64,000 nt of DNA from Bacillus sp. N1-1 (GCF_009818105.1 NZ_CP046564.1:3844001-3908000); one strand, 5' to 3'. Shown: positions 15,135 to 25,047, counted from the stretch's first letter. The notes: a model not told the origin generated them from the sequence alone. Numbers and translations: made by a program.

Positions 15135-15978
15135 GCTTTTTCGCGACCTCCACCGCTTTTCGTGTTCGTTCAAGCGCCGCCACGCTTTCCTCGTAGTTTC
15201 GGCTCGTCATGCCAACATATAAAATATCAATCACGTTAAGCTGAGAAATGCGCGAGCTCATCGCGCCGCTTCGAATGCTTTTCTCAAGAGAGCTTGTGAA
15301 GAGCTTAATATCAGCAAGATCTGATACCGGGTTCGTGCCGTATTTAGTTAATGTTATAACGGTGGCGCCGTTATCCTTTGCGATTCTAAGCGATTCAATA
15401 ATGTCGTTCGTGTGACCGGAGTATGAGATACCGAAAACAACATCCTGCTCCTCAAGGTTCGCGCTTATCGTACCTTGCGTATCATAATCAACGCCTGCTT
15501 CACACCAGCGATTGATCCGAGAAAGCTTTTGCTTAAAATCCTGAGCAATTAAGCCGGATGCCCCAATGCCAAACAGGGCAATTTTGCGCGCCTGACTAAG
15601 GACAGCGATCGCTTTCTCCACTTCCTCTTTTGAAAGAACCGAGATCGTATCATTAATCGATTGAATGTTGTTGTTTGAGACATTTTCAATAAACGAATCA
15701 ACTGTACCATCAATCGAAATTTCTTGATAAGACTTACTCGTTTGCTTTGTCGCAAGGTCACCTGCAATCCGAAGCTTCAGTTCTTGAAATCCTTTGTAGT
15801 TTAGCGTACGAGCAAGGCGAATGATCGTCGCTTCGCTTACCTCTGTTCGTTTCGAGAGCTTTTGAATGGAGAGGTTAATGACCTCTTCCGGATAATGAAT
15901 AATATATTCTGCCACTTTTCGTTCTGAAGGTTTTAATGAAGTGATTGATTCCTGAAGACTGATCAGGCCACCGTTCAT
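15127..15978 (-). CDS. murR: RpiR-family transcriptional regulator MurR
   Basis: 283 residues. N-terminal RpiR-type helix-turn-helix (SIQKLSKRTEVSEATIIRLARTLNYKGFQELKLRI) and a C-terminal SIS domain that binds sugar phosphates (IALFGIGASGLIAQDFKQKLSRI, VVFGISYSGHTNDIIESLRIAKDNGA). MurR proteins respond to MurNAc-6-P and control mur genes in other bacteria. It sits mid-operon, 60 bases after murQ2, translationally coupled to the hydrolase. No operator could be defined. Confidence 0.9.
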   Translation of the reverse strand: MNGGLISLQESITSLKPSERKVAEYIIHYPEEVINLSIQKLSKRTEVSEATIIRLARTLNYKGFQELKLRIAGDLATKQTSKSYQEISIDGTVDSFIENVSNNNIQSINDTISVLSKEEVEKAIAVLSQARKIALFGIGASGLIAQDFKQKLSRINRWCEAGVDYDTQGTISANLEEQDVVFGISYSGHTNDIIESLRIAKDNGATVITLTKYGTNPVSDLADIKLFTSSLEKSIRSGAMSSRISQLNVIDILYVGMTSRNYEESVAALERTRKAVEVAKKHG

Positions 15979-16038
15979 AACTAGCCCACCTTTATCTTAT
16001 AAATTTTCAATCATTTCATTTTAGCATATCCTCACAGC

Positions 16039-16944
16039 CTAGCTTGGCACAACAGCAGATTCAATTGCTTTTCTTAAGTGACCGTCATACCTTTCTAACG
16101 TAGCGTGGACCTTTTCACCTGTTAATCCTGTTAGTAAAGAAAGAATAGCCGCTTTCGTTGAGCCATATTCTTCTAACGATTTTTCAGCCTCTTCGATCGA
16201 TACCCCTGCAATTTCAGCGACAATGTTCTTCCCGCGCTGCACGAGTTTCCGATTCGTTGGCACAACATCGACCATTAAATTGCTGTAAACCTTCCCGATT
16301 TTAATCATGGAAGCGGTTGTAAGCATGTTCAGCACAAGCTTCTGAGCCGTTCCTGCTTTCATTCGCGTCGATCCTGTTACGACTTCTGGTCCGACATCCG
16401 CAACGATACTGTAATGGGCCACTTCTTCCATTTTCGAATGACGACTACATGTAACCGCACCAACCGTGCCACCTACTGTTTTCGCGTACGCCATAGCCGC
16501 CACTGTATAAGGCGTTCTTCCACTTGCGGCAATCCCGACAATCACATCGTTAGAACTAACGTTCAGCCTTTTCATATCCTCTACGGCCTGTTCTTCATCA
16601 TCCTCCGCTCCTTCAAGAGCATATTGAAGCGCCTGATCTCCTCCTGCAATGACCCCGATCACCTGTTCCGACCGGGTGCCGAACGTAGGCGGACATTCTG
16701 ATGCATCAAGAACGCCAAGCCTGCCACTCGTTCCTGCCCCAACGTAAATTAAGCGACCGTCCTTCTGAAAAGCCTCGACAATCTGATCAACGAGTTGTTC
16801 AATGATAGGCAACGATGCTTTGACGGCTTCTGGTATCACATGATCTTCTTCATTTATAACGCGGAGAATTTCATACGTTGTCATTTGATCAATTGTGAGT
16901 GTGTTTTGATTTCTTCGCTCAGTCTGGATGTTCGTTAAATTCAT
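16039..16944 (-). CDS. murQ: N-acetylmuramic acid 6-phosphate etherase (second copy)
   Basis: 301-residue MurQ with IYVGAGTSGRLGVLDASECPPTFG, VIAGGDQALQYALEGAEDDEE, GIAASGRTPYTVAAM and GPEVVTGSTRMKAGTAQKLVLN. ATG 16944 is chosen, 4 bases after the mupG stop and 9 bases from AAGGA. It is clearly paralogous to murQ1 but diverged over most positions outside the signatures. Next to murP and mupG it would process MurNAc-6-P made by the PTS. Confidence 0.95.
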   Translation of the reverse strand: MNLTNIQTERRNQNTLTIDQMTTYEILRVINEEDHVIPEAVKASLPIIEQLVDQIVEAFQKDGRLIYVGAGTSGRLGVLDASECPPTFGTRSEQVIGVIAGGDQALQYALEGAEDDEEQAVEDMKRLNVSSNDVIVGIAASGRTPYTVAAMAYAKTVGGTVGAVTCSRHSKMEEVAHYSIVADVGPEVVTGSTRMKAGTAQKLVLNMLTTASMIKIGKVYSNLMVDVVPTNRKLVQRGKNIVAEIAGVSIEEAEKSLEEYGSTKAAILSLLTGLTGEKVHATLERYDGHLRKAIESAVVPS

Positions 16945-16948
16945 TTCA

Positions 16949-18013
16949 TTAATTCCTTTCATCAGTAGCATCATTTTTCAAACGTAAATCAAAGGGCTGC
17001 GACGCCCCGACCCATTGTAAAAGTGGCAAATCGTTTTGTGTAACATTTCCAATCACGTTCACCCGATCGTCTGCCGGAAGATCGCGTTTTGTTAGCTGAA
17101 TTTCACCGGCATATCGGCCATAGTTCACGTTATCAATCGTCACTGCCCCACATTTTCGTTCCATTGAAATCATGGGCTCAGGACGTTCATGAAAGCGTCT
17201 CGAAGCCGCGGAACGAATCACATCTCGAGCTGGATCAGGTCGATTTTCATGCCGACCATCGACGTGGAATCTTTCAAACTGATCATTTGAATTCTCCACG
17301 TCAAGTGGAATCACGCCCTCTGCAAGAAGTGATAGTTTACTAAGCTGTTCGTCGCTAATCGAAATATCCCCCACCAACACGTGGTCCACTTTGTAGTGAT
17401 AAAGAAGATCAGCGCAAGCGATGTGCGGAGGCACGTGGCGATGTTTCTCAAGCGTTGGTAAGCCCGCATAAATAGGGCCTCTCAGCTGTTCATCTCCTGG
17501 AATAAATGCCATCGTTTGAATGCCGTATTCTTTAAATAATCGATTTCTCTCAGAAAAGAAATCCTCATCAAGTCCCGTATCAGGACGAGGGTAATAGTTA
17601 TGCCACGCTTCGAGATTCCCGGTGTTTACACCTAATTCAATCCACCGCTCGATGTCTTCTCTTGTAACGGTGCTCGCATTAAGACCAACTTTCATCTTTT
17701 GAGACAGCGATACAATTAAATCATCGGTATACCCGTAATCAGGCCGGATCCCACTCAATCCCCACTGAAGTAAATCTTCATAGCTCTCAATTCCTAAAAA
17801 GGTGATGGAGTGAGGCGAGATGTCCGCCACTAACTCCATCTTATATTTTTTTGCCAAACGACCAAGCTCTTTTAAACGAGTTTCATAGATCGTGTGATCG
17901 TCTTCTGGTATATGTAAGGAAGTGAAAAGCACCTTCACTCCGAAAGACTGCGCTTTTTCTAACTTCCCTTCCATGTCACTATCACTTCCTAAAAAAATGG
18001 ACATTCCGAGCAC
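16949..18013 (-). CDS. mupG: 6-phospho-N-acetylmuramidase MupG (DUF871)
   Basis: 354 residues with a TIM-barrel (SIFLGSDSDMEGKLEKAQSFGVKVLFTSLHIPE) and a C-terminal small beta domain. The family member MupG of Staphylococcus aureus cleaves MurNAc-6-P-GlcNAc after PTS import. GTG 18013 is preferred, 7 bases from AGGAGG and 13 bases after murP; the upstream ATG would overlap murP. ATG 18004 is the alternative. It indicates the cell can take up the disaccharide as well as MurNAc. Confidence 0.9.
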   Translation of the reverse strand: MLGMSIFLGSDSDMEGKLEKAQSFGVKVLFTSLHIPEDDHTIYETRLKELGRLAKKYKMELVADISPHSITFLGIESYEDLLQWGLSGIRPDYGYTDDLIVSLSQKMKVGLNASTVTREDIERWIELGVNTGNLEAWHNYYPRPDTGLDEDFFSERNRLFKEYGIQTMAFIPGDEQLRGPIYAGLPTLEKHRHVPPHIACADLLYHYKVDHVLVGDISISDEQLSKLSLLAEGVIPLDVENSNDQFERFHVDGRHENRPDPARDVIRSAASRRFHERPEPMISMERKCGAVTIDNVNYGRYAGEIQLTKRDLPADDRVNVIGNVTQNDLPLLQWVGASQPFDLRLKNDATDERN

Positions 18014-18026
18014 GCCGTTACCTCCT

Positions 18027-19427
18027 CTATGCTGCCGTCGTCTTTGATACTCCTTTATCAATTGCAACCGTCATTTCTTCCTTAAATCCGAACAGATACG
18101 TGAAGACAAAGCCGAAGAAGTAAGCAACGACAAGGGAAATAATGTAGTACAGAATTTGATTTGAATTCACAAGGAAAATGAGCGGCAAGCCGGATACGCC
18201 AATTGCGATTGTCGCAACTTTAAAGAATGCGGCAAAAGCGCCTCCGATCGCTGCACCGAGACATGCCGTTACGAACGGTCGGCCAAGTGGCAATGTCACC
18301 CCAAAGATTAGCGGCTCTCCGATACCTAAAATCCCAACTGGTAATCCTGCTTTAATCACTTTTCGAAGCTTCTTATTTTTTGTTTTAAAATAAATCGCGA
18401 AGGCTGCTCCAACTTGACCGGCGCCACCCATTGCAAGAATCGGAAGCAGTGGATCATCACCAATCGTATTAATTAATTCCATATGAACTGGCGTTAGACC
18501 CTGATGCAGTCCCGTTACAACAAGCGGCAGGAACGTTCCTGCAAGAATCAGTCCTGAGAAAATGCCTCCAGCGTCAATTAACCCTAATAGTCCTTGTGTA
18601 ATCAAATCTGAAACGAAGCCGCCGATCGGCTGAAGCACGATTAACGTCGCAAATCCTGTAATTAACACTGAAATCGTTGGCGTTACGATAATATCGAGAG
18701 AAGAAGGAACGAAGCGACGCACGCGACGCTCTGTCCAGGCCATGAAAAAGGCAGCGAGCATGACACCAACTAAACCACCGCGACCAGGAACGAGCTGTTC
18801 ACCAAAGAGCGTAATATCCGCAAGGGCCGGATTAATGATCAGAATACCCGCAATTCCACCTAATGCAGGTGTTCCACCGAATTCCTTTGCTGCGTTAATC
18901 CCAACGAAAATACCAAGATAACCAAAGAGTCCCCAACCAATGAAATTAAGAATCGACACGATTGACGTTTCAGGATCGACACCTGACCGGATGACAATGT
19001 TCGTAATTCCAGCGATTAAACCTGAGGCTACGATCGCTGGAATGAGCGGAATAAAGATGCTGGCTATTTTTCTTAAAAACAATTTGAAAGGCGTAGCGTT
19101 TTTTTGCTTCAAATCTGATTTTGTTTGAGCTGCAAGGCCTTCAAAAATGTCATCATCATCATCCATATCCTCTGCTTCGACGCCACTCATCTTAGAAACT
19201 TCTTCTGCTACCTTCGTCACAATGCCTGGTCCTAAAATAACCTGAACCGTTTCAGCCTCGACTACACCGAGCACGCCGTCAATTTCTTTTAACTGTTCGA
19301 GATCTACTTTTGACGAATCAATTGGTGTTACGCGAAGTCTCGTCATACAACTTGTTAACGATTGAATATTCGATGGTCCACCGAGAAGAGGTAAAATGTC
19401 ATTAGCTAAGCGTTCTTCTTTTCTCAC
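18027..19427 (-). CDS. murP: PTS MurNAc/MurNAc-GlcNAc EIIBC component
   Basis: 466 residues. The N-terminal EIIB domain has the phospho-cysteine in SLTSCMTRLRV; an acidic linker (EDMDDDDDIFE) leads to a glucose/sucrose-family EIIC with about ten membrane segments and the GIGEPLIFGVTLPLGRPF motif. No EIIA is present, so a general EIIA-Glc would be used. GTG start with GGGGAAAG upstream. First gene of the ten-gene mur operon; 240 AT-rich bases separate it from namZ, holding a terminator and, presumably, an unassigned promoter. Confidence 0.93.
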   Translation of the reverse strand: MRKEERLANDILPLLGGPSNIQSLTSCMTRLRVTPIDSSKVDLEQLKEIDGVLGVVEAETVQVILGPGIVTKVAEEVSKMSGVEAEDMDDDDDIFEGLAAQTKSDLKQKNATPFKLFLRKIASIFIPLIPAIVASGLIAGITNIVIRSGVDPETSIVSILNFIGWGLFGYLGIFVGINAAKEFGGTPALGGIAGILIINPALADITLFGEQLVPGRGGLVGVMLAAFFMAWTERRVRRFVPSSLDIIVTPTISVLITGFATLIVLQPIGGFVSDLITQGLLGLIDAGGIFSGLILAGTFLPLVVTGLHQGLTPVHMELINTIGDDPLLPILAMGGAGQVGAAFAIYFKTKNKKLRKVIKAGLPVGILGIGEPLIFGVTLPLGRPFVTACLGAAIGGAFAAFFKVATIAIGVSGLPLIFLVNSNQILYYIISLVVAYFFGFVFTYLFGFKEEMTVAIDKGVSKTTAA

Positions 19428-19628
19428 AAGCTTTCCCCATTTCTTCTGATGATTTCATGAAACGATTCAATATCCTTCATACGTCTTCTATGTAATCAGA
19501 TAACTGATCCCCCTATGGCGTGAGTAATCCTCCCCTTTCAACACGATGGTTTATATTGAATTTTCTAATAATTTTAGTTTAACAAGTTTTATTTAATAAT
19601 GTAAGTGTTTTTGTGAAGTTTTATTACA

Positions 19629-19662
19629 TAAAAAAGCACTCGCCATTTTCACGAGTGCTTTT
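19629..19662 (-). terminator. Terminator of amiE-nagZ-namZ
   Basis: AAAAGCACTCG pairs with CGAGTGCTTTT, followed by a minus-strand T-run. It separates the secreted-hydrolase operon from murP. Confidence 0.85.
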
Positions 19663-19668
19663 AAACCC

Positions 19669-20940
19669 TTAGTAAAGCAAGTAATCTTCTCTTACTTCTT
19701 TAAAATCTTCAAGATCCCCTTCCCACTGCTGCTGCATTTCTTCGACGCTTTCGCCATTTTCAATGGCTTCTCGAATCCATCCGTTTCCTACAAGAAGGTC
19801 AAAGAACGAAACCCCAGCGCTGTTTTCTGCGCGGAATTCGAAGTCTTCTGGGTAAAGATCATGAATCGTTTTGACAAGACTAAGCCCTGTTGTAACTGGT
19901 TCAAATGCTTCCTTATCCGTTACGTGAATTTGAACGCCGTGTGTTAACTTCCCAGCGTGCTTCGAGAAAGATGGTGTGAAAGAAGCAGCTCGAAAAGCAA
20001 CGCCTGGAAGCTCAAGATCATTCAATTCATTGGCTAATTCCGTTGCGTTAATAAAAGGTGCACCAATTAATTCAAATGGTTTTGTCGTTCCGCGACCTTC
20101 CGATACGTTCGTACCTTCAATTAACGCAGCCCCTGGATAGACGAGTGCCGTATCAAGCGTTGGCATATTTGGTGATGGAAGGACCCATTCGAGAGGCGTG
20201 TCATCATAGTACATGTCCCGCTTCCACTTATCCATTTCAACAACTGTCAGATTGGCGCCAATTTCAAATTCTTCATTAAAAAGTTGGGCAAGCTCTCCTA
20301 CCGTCATGCCGTGGCGAAGTGGAATTTCATATTTTCCAACGAAAGAAGAGTACTCATCATTAAGTACTGGGCCTTCGACTGCTTCACCACCAAGAGGATT
20401 CGGTCGATCCAGAACGATAAATTCAATGTCATTCTCAGCAGCGGCTTCCATTGCGTAAGCCATCGTGTAAATATACGTATAGAATCGCGTTCCAACGTCT
20501 TGAATATCAAAGAGGAGCACGTCAATTCCTTCTAACATTTCAGGAGTAGGCTTTTTCGTAGCGCCATAGAGACTATAAACAGGAAGGCCAGTTTCTTCAT
20601 CGATATAATACTCAACATATTCTCCGGCCTGTGCACTTCCACGAACCCCGTGTTCTGGACCGTAGAGCGCTTTCAAATCAACATCAGCGTCATTGTGTAA
20701 TAAATCTACGATACTGTTAAGCTCTTGATCAACACCCGTTGGATTTGTAATAAGCCCAACGCTTTTTCCCTCGATTAACTCTTTCTGATCTTCAAGGAGC
20801 ACTTCTACACCAAGCTTGAATTTCTTCTTATTTTTATCATGACCATACGCATTTCCTTTTCCATTGTTATCAGCGAGCGCCACTGACAAAGATGATAGAA
20901 CGAGCACCATCGTAACAAGCATAACCATCCACTTTTTCAT
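19669..20940 (-). CDS. namZ: Exo-beta-N-acetylmuramidase NamZ (DUF1343), secreted
   Basis: 423 residues. Signal peptide MKKWMVMLVTMVLVLSSLSV cleaved near ALA-D. The DUF1343 core is visible as KSVGLITNPTGVD, LKALYGPEHGVRGSAQAGE, LLFDIQDVGTRFYTYIYTM and LDRPNPLGG. B. subtilis NamZ (YbbC) releases MurNAc from the non-reducing end of glycan chains outside the cell. ATG 20940 is used because the signal peptide starts there. Last gene of the amiE-nagZ-namZ operon, as in B. subtilis in the same gene order. Confidence 0.93.
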   Translation of the reverse strand: MKKWMVMLVTMVLVLSSLSVALADNNGKGNAYGHDKNKKKFKLGVEVLLEDQKELIEGKSVGLITNPTGVDQELNSIVDLLHNDADVDLKALYGPEHGVRGSAQAGEYVEYYIDEETGLPVYSLYGATKKPTPEMLEGIDVLLFDIQDVGTRFYTYIYTMAYAMEAAAENDIEFIVLDRPNPLGGEAVEGPVLNDEYSSFVGKYEIPLRHGMTVGELAQLFNEEFEIGANLTVVEMDKWKRDMYYDDTPLEWVLPSPNMPTLDTALVYPGAALIEGTNVSEGRGTTKPFELIGAPFINATELANELNDLELPGVAFRAASFTPSFSKHAGKLTHGVQIHVTDKEAFEPVTTGLSLVKTIHDLYPEDFEFRAENSAGVSFFDLLVGNGWIREAIENGESVEEMQQQWEGDLEDFKEVREDYLLY

Positions 20941-21005
20941 TCTCCGAACGCCTCCCCATTTTTTAAAAATCGGGAAGAATGAACACTTCTCCCCGATCAT
21001 CAGTG

Positions 21006-23093
21006 TTAGTACGTTAAACCATGTCCAAAGTTATAAAGGATGCCACCTGTTTCCCCTGGAATCGTAATAGGTAACTTTCCTGTTGGTGCATTTTCACCAA
21101 AAATAGTTGCCGCGGTTGCTTCAAAACTCGCCGTTCTAAAACCATACTGTGTCAGGTAGCTATCAACGTCCGGATACGCCATGATGTCATATGGATTCCG
21201 AATGCCAACGGCTATAACAGGTGCGTCTGCTTCATTCATGATGGCATTAACCAACATCATTTGCGGATGCTCAGGTGAACGCGTTCCAACACTGTACGTG
21301 TAAGTTCCTACAATAATTTGATCAGCGGAAGAAATTGTTTCACGCTGTTCGTCCGTTAACGTGTAGCTGGAATTTGCTTCAATCACTGTCGTATTCGCAT
21401 GCTGCGCTTTTACGGCCTCACCTAGCGTAGACACGAAACTTCTCCCAACCACGACAACATGATCATCATTATTTGCAAGCGGTAATACTTCATCATTCTT
21501 CACAAGCGTAATGGACTTGTCTGCGACTTCTTTCTCGACGGCTTTATGCTCAGCTGAACCTACCGTCTGAAGTGCTTCTTGAATTTGGTCTTCTACATCA
21601 ATAGGTTGCTCAGATTTGATGATCCCTCTGTTCACTTTTAACGTTAAAATGCGTTCAACGGAAGCTTCAATGCGTTCCTCAGAAATGTCACCAGATTCCA
21701 CCGCTGCATATAGTCCTTCCGCAACTTCCGGAAGACCAACAGGCATCAAGACGATATCCGTTCCTGCTTTCACTGCCCGAATCGCTGCATCGACAGATCC
21801 GAAATGATCTTGAATGGCGCCCATGTTCATCGCATCTGTTGTAATGACACCTTCATACCCCATCTCATCCCGCATTAATTCGGTTAACACTTTGTGAGAG
21901 AGCGTGGCAGGAAGTGAAATTTCCGTTCCGTCTTTTTTCGAAATCACTTTTGTATCATCAATTTTTGGGAACGTCACGTGAGCAGTCATGATCGCGTCGA
22001 TCCCTGCTTCCATCGCCTTTTGGAATGGATAAAGCTCTACTTCCATGAGGCGATCTTTGTCATAAGGAACTTCAGGCAGCCCAAGGTGTGAATCAACGGC
22101 CGTATCTCCGTGACCAGGGAAATGCTTCGCTGTTGCCGCTACGCCAGTTTCTTGAAGTCCTTTCGTATAAGCAATCCCAAGATCAGCAACAAGCTCTGGA
22201 TCTTCGCCAAACGAACGAACGCCAATGACAGGGTTATCTGGATTGTTGTTCACATCCATATCGGGAGCAAAGTTCATGTTGATACCAAGAGAAGCAAGCT
22301 CCTCTCCGATCGCATGCCCGACGTTTTCCGAAAGCTCCGGTGAACGCGTTGCGCCAAGCGCCATGTTTCCAGGCATATCTGTTCCAGACTGAAGACGTGT
22401 GACGATTCCGCCTTCCTGATCGATCGTCATCAGCATGCCGTACTTCTCCGAAGCCGACTGATATTCAGCGACTAGCTTCGTTGTTTGTTCAGTTGTTACT
22501 ACATTCTCTCGAAATAAAATCACGCCACCAAGGTGATACTGTTTGATCTGCGCTTCGATTTCTGGAAGCATCTTAGTCACATTTTGACCATCCCAGTTTC
22601 GGTAATCTGGCATAAGCATTTGACCAACTTTTTCTTCCATCGTCATGCCAGCAATCGCATTTCCAATCAGGTTGTACTGCTTTCCTTTTTGCTTAACGAT
22701 CGCTGGAGTAGACGATTTTTTATCCGATTTATTCACTTTGTAATCAATCCCAATGCGATCACTACTTTCGCCATCAGAAACGCTAATGAATGTGCGTCCA
22801 CGCTGACCTGTTAAGGTAACTTGTCCTTCATCATCTACTTTCGCAACATTCTTATTCGATGACTTCCACGTAAGATTCTGCTCTGTTTTCATAAAATGAC
22901 CGTCTTCATAAATATGGAGCGGATGAAGCGTCATCATGTCTCCATCAAATGCTGCGCTTACTTCAGGAACGTTTTCCATTAAAATTAATTGTGGCCCGTC
23001 GCTTTCTGCACCAGCTCTTGGCAGCCACATTTGTGAAAACATCATCACGAACGCAAGTATCCCCACCACGATCCGTTTACTTCGTGCTCTCAT
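21006..23093 (-). CDS. nagZ: Secreted beta-N-acetylglucosaminidase NagZ with Ig-like domain
   Basis: 695 residues. A signal peptide is followed by a bacterial Ig-like stretch (LTWKSSNKNVAKVDDEGQVTLT), then a GH3 domain from about residue 145. The GH3 His/Asp dyad is in KHFPGHGDTAVDSH and the nucleophile Asp in ITTDAMNMGAI. A C-terminal GH3_C-type domain follows. It removes GlcNAc from muropeptides. The Ig-like insert makes it about 50 residues longer than the B. subtilis enzyme as I recall it. Confidence 0.92.
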   Translation of the reverse strand: MRARSKRIVVGILAFVMMFSQMWLPRAGAESDGPQLILMENVPEVSAAFDGDMMTLHPLHIYEDGHFMKTEQNLTWKSSNKNVAKVDDEGQVTLTGQRGRTFISVSDGESSDRIGIDYKVNKSDKKSSTPAIVKQKGKQYNLIGNAIAGMTMEEKVGQMLMPDYRNWDGQNVTKMLPEIEAQIKQYHLGGVILFRENVVTTEQTTKLVAEYQSASEKYGMLMTIDQEGGIVTRLQSGTDMPGNMALGATRSPELSENVGHAIGEELASLGINMNFAPDMDVNNNPDNPVIGVRSFGEDPELVADLGIAYTKGLQETGVAATAKHFPGHGDTAVDSHLGLPEVPYDKDRLMEVELYPFQKAMEAGIDAIMTAHVTFPKIDDTKVISKKDGTEISLPATLSHKVLTELMRDEMGYEGVITTDAMNMGAIQDHFGSVDAAIRAVKAGTDIVLMPVGLPEVAEGLYAAVESGDISEERIEASVERILTLKVNRGIIKSEQPIDVEDQIQEALQTVGSAEHKAVEKEVADKSITLVKNDEVLPLANNDDHVVVVGRSFVSTLGEAVKAQHANTTVIEANSSYTLTDEQRETISSADQIIVGTYTYSVGTRSPEHPQMMLVNAIMNEADAPVIAVGIRNPYDIMAYPDVDSYLTQYGFRTASFEATAATIFGENAPTGKLPITIPGETGGILYNFGHGLTY

Positions 23094-23117
23094 TTTACCC
23101 CTCCTGTTTGTTGAAAA

Positions 23118-24794
23118 TTAATAAGCTCGCTTCACCCATTCATTGCTTGTGAACGATATTTTCTGTTGATCGAGTTTGGCCGCATCGACGTACCAACCGC
23201 GCTTATTCGTTGAACCGTCTGTGTGATAAGTAAAGCGAATTTTTGTGGTATTAGCCGGAATAGAAACTTCTTCTGTTTCCCAACTTTCACTCACGCCAGT
23301 AAACGATGCCACTTCAGTCCACTCCTCGCCATTCTCTGAAACCTCAACTGTTCCTGTGTCATAGCCTTCCTCCATTTGATACCACGTATCAAACGAAAGT
23401 GTCGTTGCTTCTTTTACATCAACTTCTGCTGTTAATTGTTTGGACTCGTTATTGCCATAGCCTGCGAACCATGGGTCTGCCTTTTTATCCATCGCAACTG
23501 GAATCGCATCTGCTACTTGTCTCGCAAATGCTCGTCGCGTTGGTGAAGTCGAAACGGTTTCACGCGTAGGGTGCACGCGGTTCGTTAACAGAATCGCAAT
23601 CGTTTGATTTGTTGGGCTCACAACGATCGACGTTCCAGTATACCCGGTATGCCCGAGCGTAGTGCTTTCAGATAAAGCATCCATGAACCAGCCCTGTTGA
23701 AGCTCCCAGCCAAGTCCATGATCGTCTCCAGAAAACTCTGGAATCCGGTTTTTAGTTAAAAGTTTTACAGTTGCCGGTTCAAGAATTCGCGTTCCGCCGT
23801 AGCGTCCTTCCATCAAATACATATGCGCAAATTTCGCAAGGTCCGCTGCCGTTGAAAACACACCGGCATGACCAGCCACTCCGTCAAGTGACCAGGCGCT
23901 CTCATCATGCACCTCGCCCCAAACAAGTCCTCGGTTCGTCCAAGGCTGGTATTCGGTTGCGGCGATTCGTTCTTTTAATTCAGCTGGCGGGTTATACATC
24001 GTATTGTCCATGCCAAGCGGCTCTGTGATTTCCTGCTTTACATACTCATCGAGTCGCATGCCTGACAACCGTTCAATCAAAGCACCAAGGGTAATCATGT
24101 TAAGGTCGCTGTATGTATAGTCTGTTCCTGGCGCTGATTGAAGTGGATATTGAAACACATACTCTAAGCGATCCTCTCGATCTTCTCCGATTGTGTAGAG
24201 TGGAATCCACGGTTTAAATCCAGAGGTGTGGGTCATGAGCTGTTCGATCGTAACGTTTTCTTTTCCATTTGCCGCAAATTCAGGAATGTACTTCGCAACA
24301 GGGTCATCTAACTGAAAAGCCCCATCCTCATAAAGCGTCATCGCCGCCGTCGTTGTGAACAGCTTACTAATTGAGGCAAGATCAAAAATGGTATCTTCAC
24401 TCATCGGAATCGGATTGTCCATTTCAGTAAAGTCACCATCAGTGTATTGAGCCGAATAACCGTACGCTTCTTCCTTCACGATATGTCCTCTTCTTGCAAC
24501 AAAAGCAACAGCGCCAGGCATAACCTGATCATCAATGGCGCTTTCAAGTAAACCATCAATCTCGTCAAGCGGTTGTTCTCTCATTCCAGCCCCTTTAATC
24601 GAACCGGGGTGAAGAACGGGTGAAGTTGGTCCCGGATTGTCCCACGAAAAAACGGGGTGGCTCTTGCTTTGATTCATATTGATCTTCCCCTCTTTCTCAA
24701 TTGTGGGTCCCGGAGCAGCCAGTCCTGACCCTGGAGCTAAAAGGGATGTTCCAAGTGCGGTAGTTAGAAGCAGCGACAGCGTTTTTCTTCTCAT
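23118..24794 (-). CDS. amiE: Secreted MurNAc-L-Ala amidase AmiE-like, with extra C-terminal domain
   Basis: 558 residues. Signal peptide MRRKTLSLLLTTALGTSLLA; SxxK (LASISKLFTT), YSDLN and GHTGYTGTSIVVSP of the beta-lactamase fold. Position first in amiE-nagZ-namZ supports AmiE, which removes stem peptides from MurNAc. The last ~100 residues (from about 450) form an added beta-sandwich resembling MAM or immune-inhibitor-type domains (FDTWYQMEEGYDTGTVEVS, WYVDAAKL). This extension is not in B. subtilis AmiE as I recall; it may bind cell wall or polymer. ATG after GGAGGGCACT. Confidence 0.88.
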   Translation of the reverse strand: MRRKTLSLLLTTALGTSLLAPGSGLAAPGPTIEKEGKINMNQSKSHPVFSWDNPGPTSPVLHPGSIKGAGMREQPLDEIDGLLESAIDDQVMPGAVAFVARRGHIVKEEAYGYSAQYTDGDFTEMDNPIPMSEDTIFDLASISKLFTTTAAMTLYEDGAFQLDDPVAKYIPEFAANGKENVTIEQLMTHTSGFKPWIPLYTIGEDREDRLEYVFQYPLQSAPGTDYTYSDLNMITLGALIERLSGMRLDEYVKQEITEPLGMDNTMYNPPAELKERIAATEYQPWTNRGLVWGEVHDESAWSLDGVAGHAGVFSTAADLAKFAHMYLMEGRYGGTRILEPATVKLLTKNRIPEFSGDDHGLGWELQQGWFMDALSESTTLGHTGYTGTSIVVSPTNQTIAILLTNRVHPTRETVSTSPTRRAFARQVADAIPVAMDKKADPWFAGYGNNESKQLTAEVDVKEATTLSFDTWYQMEEGYDTGTVEVSENGEEWTEVASFTGVSESWETEEVSIPANTTKIRFTYHTDGSTNKRGWYVDAAKLDQQKISFTSNEWVKRAY

Positions 24795-24900
24795 AGTGCC
24801 CTCCTCTTTTTGATTGAATACAGCTAAATGAAAAGCTCCTCTCTTTTTTATTGAAATAACATTCAGAATATTCTATTCAAATCGTAACCTCTACATTTAT

Positions 24901-24916
24901 AGTCGTCTATACCACT
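24901..24916. promoter_or_regulatory. Possible NagR (dre-type) operator before amiE
   Basis: Minus strand AGTGGTATAGACGACT resembles the GntR-family NagR/DasR palindrome built around TGGTATAGACCA. It overlaps a weak minus-strand promoter, TTGGTA-17-TATAGA. If real, the operon would respond to GlcN-6-P or GlcNAc-6-P. Match judged from memory. Confidence 0.35.
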
Positions 24917-25047
24917 TAAGTCATGGATTACCAAAAAACAGCGTTATTTATAGATCTTTCCGCATGGGTCATTAGAATGAATTTGAAGTATTATAACATT
25001 CAGTTAGATTATATTTTGTAGCTTTATTTCAAATAGTTGAGTGGATT

